Part shown: in pieces, positions 43,070-54,238 of the stretch
Position numbering within the stretch: the stretch's first letter is position 1
How the letters are laid out: each line of letters starts with the position of its first letter
DNA from: Fulvia fulva
Lineage: Eukaryota; Ascomycota; Dothideomycetes; Mycosphaerellales; Mycosphaerellaceae
Direction of reading: 5' to 3'
Length of the DNA stretch: 64,000 nt
NCBI RefSeq assembly: GCF_020509005.1
Contig: NC_063020.1
Location: 3,472,001 to 3,536,000 of the forward strand
Translations under genes and position numbers: made by a program
The notes under the pieces: generated by a model
Database searches by the model: none
What the model saw: only the letters and a program-made list of their open reading frames with translations
Told to the model about the DNA's origin: nothing

Positions 43070-43503
43070 AAGGTGACGACTAGGGGGGTTTTGGCAGCGG
43101 CAGTGATTGATTAGATGCACATTGGACAGAATGTAATGACAGAAGTTATGCGCGTCAATACTCAGGTACCTTCACACAAAGGACGCTCTTGTCATATCAG
43201 CCAGAGTATGAGAAGTACATGTGAACGCCAAGTGTCACTCGATGCCGTACTCTGGCTAATTGTCATAGAGAAGGAGACCTCCAGAAATGCTAGTGTCTGC
43301 AAAGGTCTCCTATAGAATGGGAGGATAGTGAGTAGCGAAGCGTATGTAGAACGGTGAACAGGGAAACGCACTAGTGTCTGGGTCTCGAGTCTAGCGCGTG
43401 GCTCGTGCACTCCCGCCGCTTCCCTTCTTCACGCCACTCAATTCCACGCCTCGCATTTCTTCTCACGCCCAACAACATCTCTACCTTCCAACACACTCAA
43501 AAG

Positions 43504-44550
43504 ATGGCCAACCTCAGCACAATGAAGAGCCGCCTCAGAAACGGCAAGATTCGAGGCGGAACGCGAATCTGCCATCTCCTCCTCCTCCCCATCGAACTAC
43601 GACTCGAGATCTACGAAGAATTACTCCAACACAACGGCGTCACTCGTAAGACCCTTTCACCCCAGATCCTCGTCACATGCAAGCAGATCTACTCCGAAGC
43701 CAGCAAGATCCTCCCCGCCAACACGAAGAAGATGGCCCTCGTCAGGATCAAGACCGGCAGGATAAGGTGCGACATTCGCTTCGATAGCAGTCCGGCGGTG
43801 GTTATCCCGATGTACGAAGAACGCAAAGGGCTTTGCCTCGATGCCGCGCTCGAGGCGATGTTGCCGATCTTCGACGGCAAGACTTACATTATGGTCTACA
43901 TCAACATGACGAGCTCTGCAGACAAGACCTGGCAGCAAGTCAACCAGATGCTGTACCTTCTAGTGAGTGCAGCTACACTCTCACCCACAGTCCGCGCCCT
44001 CGAAGTCCGCCTCAAAAGCCCCACCGCCACCACAACTCCCCTCGACAACTATGCTATGCTCTCATCCACAACCCGCACCCTCGAAGTCCGCCTCAAAAGC
44101 CCCACCGCCACTACCACACCTCCCCTCGAATACTACGCTATGCTCTGGCCCCTAACACGCTCCCTCGGTCCCGGGACCGACTTATACATTCAAGGCTGCC
44201 CAGACGACACAGTCCTCGAAGCAATCAAAAACGCTACACAGCCTCAAAACCAAGTCCCCACGGCAGCGCTCGCACGCTGGATCTCCCTGAAGCGCGAAGT
44301 CGATGACCTCGTCAAGATGGTAGAGGAGGCAGGGATCACGGGCGCTGGTGTTCGATTCCTTCCTCGCGCGATGGCTCGGATGCGGCCTATTGCCGGTGTA
44401 GTGCAGAAGGGGGCGGATGAGGTTATTGGGGGGGGGGGGGTAATGTGGCTCAGGCGTTGTCTGTGCTGGGCCAGCCGAGGTGGCAGGGGTTGAAGAAGAA
44501 GGCGATGGAGGTTTTGGAGGAGAGGGAGAGGGGGGAGGAGAGGTTGTGAT
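43504..44550 (+). pseudogene. 2EXR paralog 1 with poly-G frameshift near the C-terminus
   Basis: ATG 43504 opens a frame to 44493 (329 residues) with the 2EXR block 'LLLLPIELRLEIYEELLQHN', 'TLSPQILVTCKQIYSEASKI' and a conserved 'ITGAGVRFLPRAMARMRPI'. A 27-residue internal tandem repeat (period 81 bp, 43997-44160) contains 'EVRLKSPTATTTP' twice. A run of 13 G (44428-44440) then leads into 'VMWLRRCLCWASRGGRG'. The frame one nucleotide off instead continues 'NVAQALSVLGQPRWQGLKKK' with a Glu/Arg-rich helix to a TGA at 44548-44550, which looks like the authentic C-terminus. Eleven or fourteen G would restore it. So this allele is frameshifted by homopolymer slippage, or the G count is a sequence error. 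Only the last ~17 residues of the short form are affected. Confidence 0.6.
43997..44160 (+). repeat. 81-bp in-frame tandem repeat inside 2EXR paralog 1
   Basis: The sequence beginning 'ccctcgaagtccgcctcaaa' recurs 81 bp later with few changes; the second copy also has one extra Pro codon. It duplicates the strand 'LEVRLKSPTATTTP' plus 'YAML'. Confidence 0.8.
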
Positions 44551-45532
44551 GGGGGAGGTGATGTTGGGTTTAGAGGTTAGGCTATGGGGTTTAGAGAGGG
44601 AAAGATCGTGGCGCTGGTTGGAAGGGAGCCGCACCTACAGCCTTGTCACCCTGCTCCTGAGGACCCAGTCTTCCCAGTGGAGCGGCAGAAAGCTGAACAG
44701 ATCGAGGCGCGTAGTAGTAGCCAGCGCAAAACTACCATAATCAAGCTCGAAGTCAAGCGTAGTAAACATTCTATTTCATAACTCCGATCGGTGGCTACGA
44801 TGAGGTCAGATCAGCTATCACCTCAGTCGTCCAAACACACATCATCTTTCGAGCGACACCTCGGCGTACCCAAAATCCAAACCTCGACCTCGGTGTACCC
44901 AGCTCGAAGCTCGAAGCTCGAAGCTGCAGCTACATAGCTTCGAAGCTACGGAAGAAGTCGGAGTAATAAACAAAGCTGTCTTTGTAGCTATAGCTGTGTT
45001 CGCACGCTACAGGGGGCGGGAGCTGCACCCCAGACGGCCGGTCAAGCGTGAAGAAAGTAACAAGAATGCTAGCGCAACGGCCGTGCGGCGAGGTGAAGTT
45101 AACCTGTAGCGAGGGTTTGGGTCGAGTCTAGGGCTTCGAATGGTGTGGCGGCTTGACTTCGCCATAGAGTGTATTGTACAGAGATGTTTCTGCAATCACT
45201 TGTTAGCTGAAGAGAGTAGCATGATCCGGAGGACAGCGATGATTTGAGAATCGTCGACTTGGGTTCTTCTGGTCCACTTCCCTACTGCAAAAGCGTACTC
45301 TATTACACACACACATATCAGCTTAGCTTCCATACTGGCGGCCATCATCTATCCTTTCCTCCACAGTATACGGTATCTTGATGCTTTTTATCCCAAAAAC
45401 AATCCCAATTTTGCTCCGACCCAATGCAGAGCGCCCGCCAATAAGGACAGTAAAAGTGAGTTACTAATGCATCCTTCAACGAACCTCAACTCTCCAAGCG
45501 ACAAACTTGCCGAACTTGCTCAAATCATCCCA
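44551..45532. other. Intergenic, with short AGCTCGAA repeats
   Basis: About 980 nt. Around 44903-44925 the octamer agctcgaa repeats about three times, followed by related 'agcttcgaagct' palindromic sequence. No gene recognised. Confidence 0.4.
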
Positions 45533-47565
45533 CTACTGTGCCTGCACCGTCATAGCATCGCCATGCGTTTGCTCTCCCCTGGGAGGACCGTTAGCCACAG
45601 CCTCAGCTTCCGCACCACCAACAGTAGTAGCCGCACCATTAGACCCACTTCCACTTCCAATCACATTCCTCTGAAATTCCGCCGCAAGCTCCTTGATCTC
45701 CTCGTCGACCTTCTTGTGTTCTGTGAAGGGGTCGTACATGCGTTCCCGGATGTAGTCGTCTAGCTCCTCGTCTGAGATGTTGCGGAGTGCGAGTTCGCGG
45801 TCCATGCCGTCCTTCTGGGCGGCGCGGATCACGCCGCGGGTCACGACGACGGAGACGTCGCGGATGCGGTTGATGGCGGGGTAGAGCCAGTTGTCTTCGA
45901 TTTCGGAGGGGAGGAGAGAGGTGCTGAGGGCTTCGGCGGAGGCGTAGATCATGTTCTGGGTTACGTTGACGGATTTGGAGAGGATTGCGCCCAGGCCGAT
46001 GCCGGGGAAGACGTACCTGTAGGATTTTGAGTTAGTGATGTGTAATGGATTGTGTGAGGTGTGCGACGTACATGTTGTTGCCTTGGCCTGGGACGAGCTC
46101 CTTGCCCTCCCACTCGAGAGTAGGGAAAGGTGAGCCAGAGGCGAAGAGGCACTTGCCGTTGGTGTACTTGATGGCCTCCTCGAATGTGCACTCGGACTTG
46201 CTAGATGGGTTGGATAGTGGGAAGATGACTGGGCGGTCGTTGAGCTCGGCCATGCGTGTGAGAATCTCGGGTGTGAAAGCGCCGCCGATGGTGGAAAGAC
46301 CCATGAGGATCGTTGGCTTGACGTACTCCACAACCTCCGGAAGAGTCTTGAACTGCTGGCCGTTGTTGTCGTCGCGGGCGAAGTAGAGCTTGTGCTCGGC
46401 AAGCTTGCCACGGTCGAGGGTGACCAAGCCTTGTGAGTCGACAAGCCAGAATCGCTTCTTTGCCTCCTCTTCGCTGAGGCCCTCCTTCATGAAGAACTCA
46501 GTAAGTTGCTTGGCAACACCAACACCGGCAGAACCAGCTCCGAGGAAGACGGCACGTTGGTCCTTTGGTGCAACACCAGATTGCTTGACAGCATTGATGA
46601 AGCCACCAGTGATCACGGCACCAGTTCCCTGGATGTCGTCGTTGAACATGGTGTATGTGTCCTGATACCTCTCAAGCGATGGGAATGGGTTCTTGAAGTC
46701 TTCGAATTGGATGACAATGCTTGGCCATCGCTCGGTCAGAGCAGCCATCATCTCGTCCAAGAACTCCTTCTCTTCCTCAGCAGTGACCTTAGGCCGCCTG
46801 CTGCCCAAGTATAGTGGGTCGTTCCTGAGCTCTTCATTGCTGGTGCCAAGGTCGAGGCAGAGCGGGAGGGTTCGCATTGGGTGGATGCCTGCGCAGGCAG
46901 TGTAGAGGGAGAGCTTGCCGACTGGAATGCCCATGCCGTTGATACCAAGGTCACCGAGACCCAAGATACGGGAGCCGTCTGTGACGACAGTGATCTCAAC
47001 CTCATGTGGCCAGTTCTGGATGACGGAGTGGAGGTGGCCCTTGTCCGCGAATGAGAGGTACATGCCTGGGAATAGGTGTTAGACTTGGTATGCAGATAGC
47101 TCTGCTTCGTCTCACCCTCTGGCTGTGTGTAGAGCTCCGACCATGTTTGGCATGCCTCGCCGACAGTGGGTGTGTAGATGAGTGGAGTGAACTCCTGCTC
47201 CAATGTCAGCCATCTCCACATACTGTTCACCACTCCAGACTACGACCGACCTTGACGTTCTCGGCCAACAGGCGGTAGAACAGGTTCACGTTGGTATTCC
47301 TCAGCACTGAGAGGTACTGGTACTTCTCAATGGGTGTCTTTCTCGAGGCCAAGATTGCCTTGCCTTGTGAGGGTCAGTGTGTTACCCACGAGGCTCATGT
47401 ATCCGAACTCTCACATCTTCCACTCTGCGTCTCGAATGTGTCCACTCCCGGAGGAGTCAGACCATATGTGTGGAGGTACTTGCGGGTCTCGATTGGGTTG
47501 GAGGTATCGTAGTCGGCGCTGTCATGAACGAGGAACTTAGCATGAGAGCTTGTGAAAGAGTTCAT
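45533..47565 (-). CDS. NAD-dependent malic enzyme
   Basis: Five exons: 47415-47565, 47251-47363, 47116-47194, 46072-47065, 45533-46016. Introns are 50-56 nt, all GT-AG, and every phase joins cleanly to give 606 residues. It decarboxylates malate to pyruvate with NAD(P)+. Signatures: 'EFTPLIYTPTVGEACQTWSE', 'DGSRILGLGDLGINGMGIPV', the metal-binding/active-site block 'YTMFNDDIQGTGAVITGG', the nucleotide-binding 'VFLGAGSAGVGVA', and 'CLFASGSPFPTLEWEGK' followed by 'QGNNMYVFPGIGLGAILSKS'. The N-terminus (MNSFTSSHAKFLVHDS) is not a strong mitochondrial presequence, so an upstream exon or cytosolic isoform is possible. The Gly/Ala/Thr-rich C-terminal 45 residues look disordered. Confidence 0.93.
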
Positions 47566-49363
47566 TGTGGAAGATAGAAGCTACATACGGAGCTGGTACA
47601 TGCCGCCTCTCGGGGTGGTGGTGGTGCTGTGCGGCACGCTTTATGTTTGCAGCCGGAGCTTGCGAGCCCTTGATTTGAGTCATGACGGCGGTCTTCTGAG
47701 AGGCTGTACCCAGGTAATGGCGTTGGGTTGGTGCAATGCCGGGGACCGAAGCTGTGGCTGTCCGTCGATGTGTGCTGCGTCTGCTTAGTACGGTCGGTGG
47801 TAGCAATGCAGAGACAGAGGTCACAAGAGGGTGTCGGGACTGCTGGCGTTTGAGCCACGAGGCAGTAGAGGTGCGTGAGGTGCTAATAAGAGGGCTGCAA
47901 AAAGTTGCTCGCATGTTGGAGCTATGGACCTAGGTCGGGTCCGTTCGGGTTGTGCGTAGCGACGACCGACAGCCGAGTGCAAGACTTGGGATAGTGTACA
48001 TGGGCCTGGGGCGTCGCGCATTGGGTGGTGCAGCGTGTGTGAAGTAGCAATTGCCGCTCCGAACAACAATGCTGACCACTTCCAAGAAAAGTCAACGCTG
48101 CACTCCTGGGCCCTGCTCCGCGTGCCAGACGATAGTTCTAAGATCTGTGGAGCGCGCAAGGTCAGATCTGGGGCGGTAGACTTCCTTTCGAAGGCTGTGA
48201 GTGGCAGGCAGAGGAGAGCCGACGCTGGACTTCATCCTTATACTGCGGACGCGACGCCCGACATCAGCCGTTCCCTGCCATTGCTGAGGCGTCTCATATG
48301 GCACGGCGCGTGCACGGCCAGGAGATCCGTCGCTGCGAGTCTTGAGTGCGGGGCGGTGTGCTCGTCTTCGCATTGCGTCGGAGGCAGAGAGGGACGTGGT
48401 GCACGCTTTTAGCTTTCAGCTCCCTGGATATTATCGTGCCCGCGGGAGTGCCTTGCCATAGTGCGTTAGATCCCTTCTCGGAACTCGCTGCCGTCTCACT
48501 CAATGTCAGGCACGCGAGCGCTTGCCGTCGGCGCTGCAGCTTTTGTTCCGGACGTGCTGGACGTCGGCGAACGGAGGAGCAGGCCGTGCCATGTTGGCTA
48601 TGCAGTGGACATGTAGGTGAGAGCCTCGACACGCGGTTGACCAGCGGACTCCGACAGCACACATCTCACCCGCCGACCAGATAGACCTTCAACCGTTCGT
48701 CCCAAGCCTTTACCAAGCATTTCCCGTCACGTTGTCTGCACGTGCGGGCTGGGTGTGGTGTGAGTGAAGGTGAAAGCGAGAACGATGATCGCGCAGGGTG
48801 ATGACTGTTCCGATAGTCTGTTCGAGACTTCGGCGTTTGTGCTTTTTGTTGCAGGAGGTTGCCGACGCGAAAGCTGGAGCTCGATCTGCCAAGGAATACA
48901 TCAACATTCGCAACACTCCCTCTCGCAAGCACATCTACTACTATATGCGTCACGCTACGAGCATCTCCAGAACGCCATTGATCACTGGGTGTTGTCACTG
49001 TGTCGTTGCTTTTCAATGACCACTGGGACGCCTGAGGCACACACGCATTGAGGCGCGTCAAAGCTCTCTCTGCGAGCTACGTCAGACTTCCGTTTGACTG
49101 ACGATGAATGCAAGCAAACTTGGTGGAGATGAGCGTAGGTGACCACAACATCTTCTGATATCGACCGTGAGCTCCAGTATTTGCTTCTCATTGGTGCAGC
49201 TGCCTGCTGAGTACGCGACTGCTTGCCGCATCCTTCCTGCCGCCTGCGAGTGGCATAGACTCTGCCAGTGCATAGCCGGCCGTGCCTCCTTCGAAACAAG
49301 GCATTGCTCGACACGCTCACAATCACAGCACTACACCAACACAGCACAGCACAGCCAGTCAAC
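47566..49363. other. 1.8-kb divergent intergenic region
   Basis: Lies between divergent malic-enzyme and HAM1-like genes. Frames of 60-130 codons on both strands overlap and show no domain. Likely promoters and 5' leaders; a missed malic-enzyme upstream exon could hide here. Confidence 0.4.
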
Positions 49364-51595
49364 ATGACTTCCTGCTTCGGCCTGTTCGGGAAGAGCGACG
49401 ACGATGATCGAGCACCATTGCTGCCCCAGTACCATGACGACACCGAACTGCAGCGTAGGCTGCACCAGAAGCTGCACACCTACCAGATGTTCCGCGCGAT
49501 ATCGCAAGGGTATATGCCCAGCACGGAGCAGATCATCATCAATCTGCGCACAATAATGGCCAGCGACGTGCTCAACCCCGACAACCCAGATCTGTCACAG
49601 AGCGGCAGGAGGCTGGTCAAATACGCCAAGACATGGCTCCAGCAGTTCATGGACCTACTGCTGCACAAGAACGCCAGAGATCAAATCCAGGACTTACTAT
49701 GGTTCCTCAGCAAGAGCAAGGTATCCGTGGATGTGGACGATATTGCAGCGAGAGCACAAAAGAGCAAAGCCAAGGCCGACACAGCTGCTGCCTACCAGAG
49801 CTTGAAGAACGTCGGATCTCTCCTTCTCACAAACTCGGACTTTCGCATATTCTTGAGCGACTTGAACGTCATTGGTCGTGAAGTTTTCAGAGACTCTGCT
49901 TTCACCTTGTCCAACGTTGCAGAAGAGGTAGGAAAGAAGATCGAGCCAGCTCCAGGACAGGAAGAGGCGGTAGCCAAGCCGGGCGAGGATGGGAAGAAGA
50001 CACCTCCTACTACACAAGAGCTTGGTGGAGAAGTGGCAGATATCAGCAAGGTCGTGACCAATGGCACTGCAAAGGTAGCCCAGACAGCTGCCGAGAGTGC
50101 AGAGGAGAAGTTGGCTGGCGATGAAGGCAAGACGTTGCTCAACCGCTTGAAGCAGGCTGTTTTCAAGCTGCGAGAGCGCAATGACTACTCCGAATCGGTC
50201 TCCACCTTATCACTGCTGCTGAAGCGCTACGCAATGGCATACTCTCGCGTCGCCGAGGACGTTGTGGACGTTGCACGACGCGACCTACACGAGAACGAGG
50301 CGCTGGATCGTGCTATGCACAACATGTGGATCTTTGTAAAGAGCTTTGGCGACACGAACGAGTGGGAGAGATGCGAGTCTTTGCTGAAGCAGGTCATGAC
50401 ACACAGCCAGAGCAATCCAGACTTCGAGAACCTCATGATCGACACCGGCAACTCCCTACAGAAGCTCTTGACTGATCCCGAGTTCTTCGACAATGCTGCT
50501 GAGAAGTTCAACGAGCTCAGAGGGAAGAGCCAGAAGGCTGGCAAGGGCAGTGACTTGAGCAAAGATGCCGAGGCTTTGATCAGCCAGATTGAGGTGACAT
50601 TGAAGTCCGTCTTGCAGGACGAAGACATTCACAACTTGATCCAGAGCAGCATGCGCATCTTCAAGATCCTGTCACCACTCGACAACCAAGCGACCAACCC
50701 AGAGCTACTACAGGATGGCATCAACGTCTTCGTGCCTCTGCTCATCGCCGCTGTCCAATATGTTCCTATTCCAAGAGTCGAGATCAGCACACCAGAAGCA
50801 GACATCCTCCTTGAGAACCTGATCATTGAGCCTGGAAAGACTGTCAACCAGACCTCTTTCCTGCCTTACCGCCTGAAGGTGGAGACGTACAATGACCTCG
50901 AGATCCGCAAGGCCAAATTCAAGACCACCACTGCCACCACCAACCTGATGACCGTCAAGATCGATGGCCTATCCTTCAAGGCAGAGGAGATCGGCTTCTG
51001 GCTGCGTGCTCACAAGGGCCTGCTTCGTCTTGCCGATGAGGGTATCGCCAGCTTCGCGCTCGATGAGAAGGGTATTGACATCCACTTTGATGTCGAGATC
51101 TGCAAGGAGAAGCTGGAGCAGATATTGACACTCAAGGCCGTTCGGGTTCACATCCACAAGCTGAACTATCAGATGCGAAAGTCGAAGTTCAGCTGGTTCG
51201 GGTGGCTGCTCAAGCCGCTGTTGCGCCCCATCGTCCGCAAGACAATGGAGAAGCAGCTCGCCACAGCCCTTGCCAACTTCTTCCACTCCGCGAACCGGGA
51301 GCTTGTCTACGCTCGCGAGCGCCTGCGTGCCACTCGCATATCTGACCCCAACGACCTAATGACCTTCTTCAAAGCCGTCACCGCGCGCCTCACTCCAGAC
51401 GAGAATCCAGACCTCTACACCCGAGTCGGTGTCGCGCAGCCTGGCAAGGGCGTGTTCAAGAATGTGTACGCGCCTGGATCGATTGTGAAGGTGTGGAATG
51501 AGCAGGCTTCTAGGGCGACTGAACGCATTGAGGATTTTGAGGAAGGTGGCTGGCGAAATGAGATTTTCGACACGCACGTTCAGACTATGACTTAG
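49364..51595 (+). CDS. HAM1-like (DUF5923/DUF4449) lipid-transfer-type protein
   Basis: Intronless, 743 residues from ATG 49364 (MTSCFGLFGKSDDDDRAPLL). The N-terminal ~480 residues are helical: 'LHTYQMFRAISQGYMPSTEQ' and 'RRLVKYAKTWLQQFMDLLLH' match HAM1-like N-domains. An Ala/Glu/Lys-rich linker lies near 195-250. The C-terminal domain ('IPRVEISTPEADILLENLII', 'LSFKAEEIGFWLRAHKGLLR', 'GIDIHFDVEI', 'VRVHIHKLNYQMRKSKFSWF') corresponds to the HAM1-like C-terminal domain, which resembles BPI/TULIP lipid-binding folds. The name derives from filamentous-fungal hyphal anastomosis mutants. The N-terminal Cys4 could be lipidated. Family confident, function inferred. Confidence 0.85.
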   Translation: MTSCFGLFGKSDDDDRAPLLPQYHDDTELQRRLHQKLHTYQMFRAISQGYMPSTEQIIINLRTIMASDVLNPDNPDLSQSGRRLVKYAKTWLQQFMDLLLHKNARDQIQDLLWFLSKSKVSVDVDDIAARAQKSKAKADTAAAYQSLKNVGSLLLTNSDFRIFLSDLNVIGREVFRDSAFTLSNVAEEVGKKIEPAPGQEEAVAKPGEDGKKTPPTTQELGGEVADISKVVTNGTAKVAQTAAESAEEKLAGDEGKTLLNRLKQAVFKLRERNDYSESVSTLSLLLKRYAMAYSRVAEDVVDVARRDLHENEALDRAMHNMWIFVKSFGDTNEWERCESLLKQVMTHSQSNPDFENLMIDTGNSLQKLLTDPEFFDNAAEKFNELRGKSQKAGKGSDLSKDAEALISQIEVTLKSVLQDEDIHNLIQSSMRIFKILSPLDNQATNPELLQDGINVFVPLLIAAVQYVPIPRVEISTPEADILLENLIIEPGKTVNQTSFLPYRLKVETYNDLEIRKAKFKTTTATTNLMTVKIDGLSFKAEEIGFWLRAHKGLLRLADEGIASFALDEKGIDIHFDVEICKEKLEQILTLKAVRVHIHKLNYQMRKSKFSWFGWLLKPLLRPIVRKTMEKQLATALANFFHSANRELVYARERLRATRISDPNDLMTFFKAVTARLTPDENPDLYTRVGVAQPGKGVFKNVYAPGSIVKVWNEQASRATERIEDFEEGGWRNEIFDTHVQTMT

Positions 51596-52552
51596 GTCGA
51601 GTAAGACTACAGCGACTACGGTACAGAATGGAATACCAGGCATAGCATACAAAGGTGCGAGGCGCGGGATGGCGAAGGATTAGGCTGGGAAACGGGGATT
51701 ATAGTCACGGCTCAAGATTGTAATGATGTATATGTAGTGACGATGAAAGGTTCGGGGTTTAAACGGCCTCTTGAGCTCACTATCCATGACAAAGGCGTTA
51801 AGTGTGCGTCAGATCCGATCCATGTCGCTCCAGCTGATGCGGCCTTCAAGACGGCACTGGAGGTGTGCTATGGCTTCTTTTGGCGACAACGCTGTTGTGA
51901 GCTGCGCTAATACGATGGGTCGTAGGTCCGCCTTCCTCTGCTCTGAAGGATTCTTCACTCGCAACGCGCCCCTTGCCTGTTAGTCCAGCCCGTGAGACGT
52001 CTAGTCGAGCTCGTGGTGTGGCATTGTTGCTTAGATGAGGGATGAGGGATTTAGGGATATGCTGCCACGATTGCTCGCGAGGAAGTGTTGAATGGACGGT
52101 AATGTGACTCTAGCGCGCAGTCAGATCGTCTCTCTAGATAAGAATAGGCGCGAATTAGCTGACAATGCTGCGTTGTGGTGAAAGTGATGGAAGTTGGACT
52201 TCGAAGGTCTGCGTACTCGAACACTGCAGAGGGGTGTTGGGGGACTTCTGGCTCAGTGGATGGAGGAGCAGGTGCTTTCGTGAGAAGGTAAGAGCAGCGT
52301 AGGTGAGTTCTCAAAGCCACGAACAGTAAACTACGCAATGGAAGAAGTGAACGAAACAGTTGCTGGATAGTACAAGATGCACCGCAATCACGAGGGCAGG
52401 TAGCAGGGGTTTGTCGCTAGTGCGGAGTCCGTGCGCGGTGCTAATAACACTTCATCAAGCTTCTCTTCGTGAGACCTCGAACATACACCGAAGACACCCT
52501 CGAGGATTGCAAACTACCACAACAACCACATCCATCACCAACCAATTTCAAC
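51596..52552. other. Intergenic, no feature seen
   Basis: 957 nt with short frames only. The last ~60 nt are C/A-rich like a fungal 5' leader preceding the small basic protein. Confidence 0.4.
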
Positions 52553-52822
52553 ATGGTCAGTGGAGAACATAATCGCTTCAACTCATCTTCAACCGACAGC
52601 TACATCAAGGACCCGATGGACACAGAAGGCGAGAGGAAGCTCACACCCGAAGAGCGCGAGAAGCTTACACCCGAAGAGCTCGAGAAGCTCAACAAAGAGC
52701 TCGCACGTATCCAGCGTAACGCCGCACGCCGCAACGCTCGACACCAGGAAAAGCTGGCTGAGCGCCGCACCGCTCGGATCGAGAAGAAGAGAACAGCTCG
52801 TCGCGCCACTCGGGCTCAGTAG
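52553..52822 (+). CDS. Small highly charged basic protein (S1)
   Basis: 89 residues. The middle has a repeated 'KLTPEEREKLTPEELEKLNK' followed by 'ELARIQRNAARRNARHQEKL' and an Arg/Lys/Ala-rich C-terminus, predicted to be one long basic helix or coiled coil, perhaps nucleic-acid binding. The 5' leader is C/A-rich and the ATG lies in 'tttcaacATGg'. Its stop is 59 bp before the ATG of the 2EXR gene on the same strand, so the two may share a transcript or be parts of one mis-split gene. A minus-strand protein at 54239-54520 shares the 'ELAxIQR...RRxAR' pattern. No named family. Confidence 0.5.
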   Translation: MVSGEHNRFNSSSTDSYIKDPMDTEGERKLTPEEREKLTPEELEKLNKELARIQRNAARRNARHQEKLAERRTARIEKKRTARRATRAQ

Positions 52823-52881
52823 AGGCAAGACAAGGGCTCTTGCGGCACTGGTAGACAAGCTCATGGTCACGGACAAGAAGG

Positions 52882-53835
52882 ATGTCGAGTCCAGCTCCTG
52901 AAGTTGGGACAGGGGTGGCTAAGAAGTGCAGGCTGTTGATGCTGCCTGCTGAGCTTCGAGTCTTCGTCTATGAGGAGTTGCTAGAGCACGAGGGGAAGGG
53001 TGCAAAGTCGCTATCGCCGCAGATTCTTCTTGCATGCAAGCAGATCAACCGCGAAGCCCAGCCAATTCTCGACAACAACTTGAAGCGACTTTCATTCATC
53101 CGCATCCACGCAGACGACGACGGCGTGACCATCAAACACGGCGAAGCACCATCAACTCAGATCGACCGCATCAAGCACCTCTCAGCCGCTTCCGACGCAG
53201 TACCGCCTGTCCCAACCGGACACACCCACGCCATCATCCACCTCCACCTCGCCGACCGAACCTTCGCATCTCAAATCCACACCAGCTTCCTCCTAAATCA
53301 ACACCTCTACCTCCTCGTCGCTCAGCTCAACAATTCTAAAATCCTCTCTCTCTCTCTCTCTCTCTCCCTCCGCAGCAGGACCAAGCATAGCAGCGACCCC
53401 GAAGCTTACGATTGGCGCACAATCCTCTGGCCTCTCACACGCGTGGGCCCCAAGGTCACAGTCTCGCATCGTCACAGTGACATATCGCAAGCTTCCTTCC
53501 AGCACCTCTCCTCACCCAGAGTGCAAGACGAGATGCCTGTCACAACACTTTCGACATTCCTGAAACTCAGGCGCAACGTCGAAGTTTTCAGCGAGATTTC
53601 TATGGAAGCGGGAGTGAATTCTGATGAGGCGAGAAGGGTCGTGGAGAGACTGTGTGGGCAGCGTTTCTTGCCTGATTTGGATCGGGGGCTAGTGTGTTAT
53701 CCTATGACCGCGAAGCAGATGGAGGAGCTTGTAGGGGAGAGGTATCAGGAGACGATGCGTGTTCTTGATGGGGACTGGTTTAGGCAGGCGGTTTTGGATT
53801 CGATGGTGTTTCCTGGGGTGCAGCAGGCTTTTTGA
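52882..53835 (+). CDS. 2EXR paralog 2, with CT microsatellite in the coding region
   Basis: Intronless, 317 residues from ATG 52882. The 2EXR block is 'CRLLMLPAELRVFVYEELLE' and 'SLSPQILLACKQINREAQPI', matching the paralogs at 43.5 and 55.8 kb. A (CT)n tract of about eleven units (53344-53366) encodes 'LSLSLSLSL' exactly where the other copies have the strand 'xLEVRLKS' or 'VDIRVKH'. The frame continues correctly into 'DWRTILWPLTRVGPKVTV' and a helical C-terminus 'MEELVGERYQETMRVLDGDW'. Length and frame appear intact. Repeat-length change here would shift the frame. Role unknown. Confidence 0.72.
   Translation: MSSPAPEVGTGVAKKCRLLMLPAELRVFVYEELLEHEGKGAKSLSPQILLACKQINREAQPILDNNLKRLSFIRIHADDDGVTIKHGEAPSTQIDRIKHLSAASDAVPPVPTGHTHAIIHLHLADRTFASQIHTSFLLNQHLYLLVAQLNNSKILSLSLSLSLRSRTKHSSDPEAYDWRTILWPLTRVGPKVTVSHRHSDISQASFQHLSSPRVQDEMPVTTLSTFLKLRRNVEVFSEISMEAGVNSDEARRVVERLCGQRFLPDLDRGLVCYPMTAKQMEELVGERYQETMRVLDGDWFRQAVLDSMVFPGVQQAF
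53344..53366 (+). repeat. Coding CT dinucleotide microsatellite
   Basis: About eleven CT units in the coding sequence of 2EXR paralog 2, encoding alternating Leu-Ser. Confidence 0.85.
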
Positions 53836-54238
53836 GGCTGGGAGAGAGGCAAAGGATTCCGCGTGTCTCTGCGGCGAGGTTATTGGCTTTGAGAGAAGAG
53901 CCTGGTGGTTGTGTATACGTCTACCCTTGGGCAGATACTCGATCACCTTAAGTATCAAGATCAGGCCGTGACTTTTGAAGCGAGTAAGCAGTAGCAGAAT
54001 GATACAGACGTTGCTGAACACGTCGCTGTGTCGCCTTGTACTCTTTGCAGGATCCTTGTTATCGTCAACACAGCGAACGTCGAGGAGAGCGTGGTCGATG
54101 TCACCGAAAATTGACGCGTCTGGTTCCATGATTGATTGATGATTTGGAACTGCTGGCACTTCTGTCGGTAGTGCTAGGCCGTGGCCCATGGCCTGGCGAT
54201 CTGCGTCACTAATGCAAGCGAAAGCAATGTTGTGCGTC
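53836..54238. other. Intergenic, no feature seen
   Basis: 403 nt between convergent genes. A minus-strand frame overlapping 53689-54189 has no recognisable content. Confidence 0.4.
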
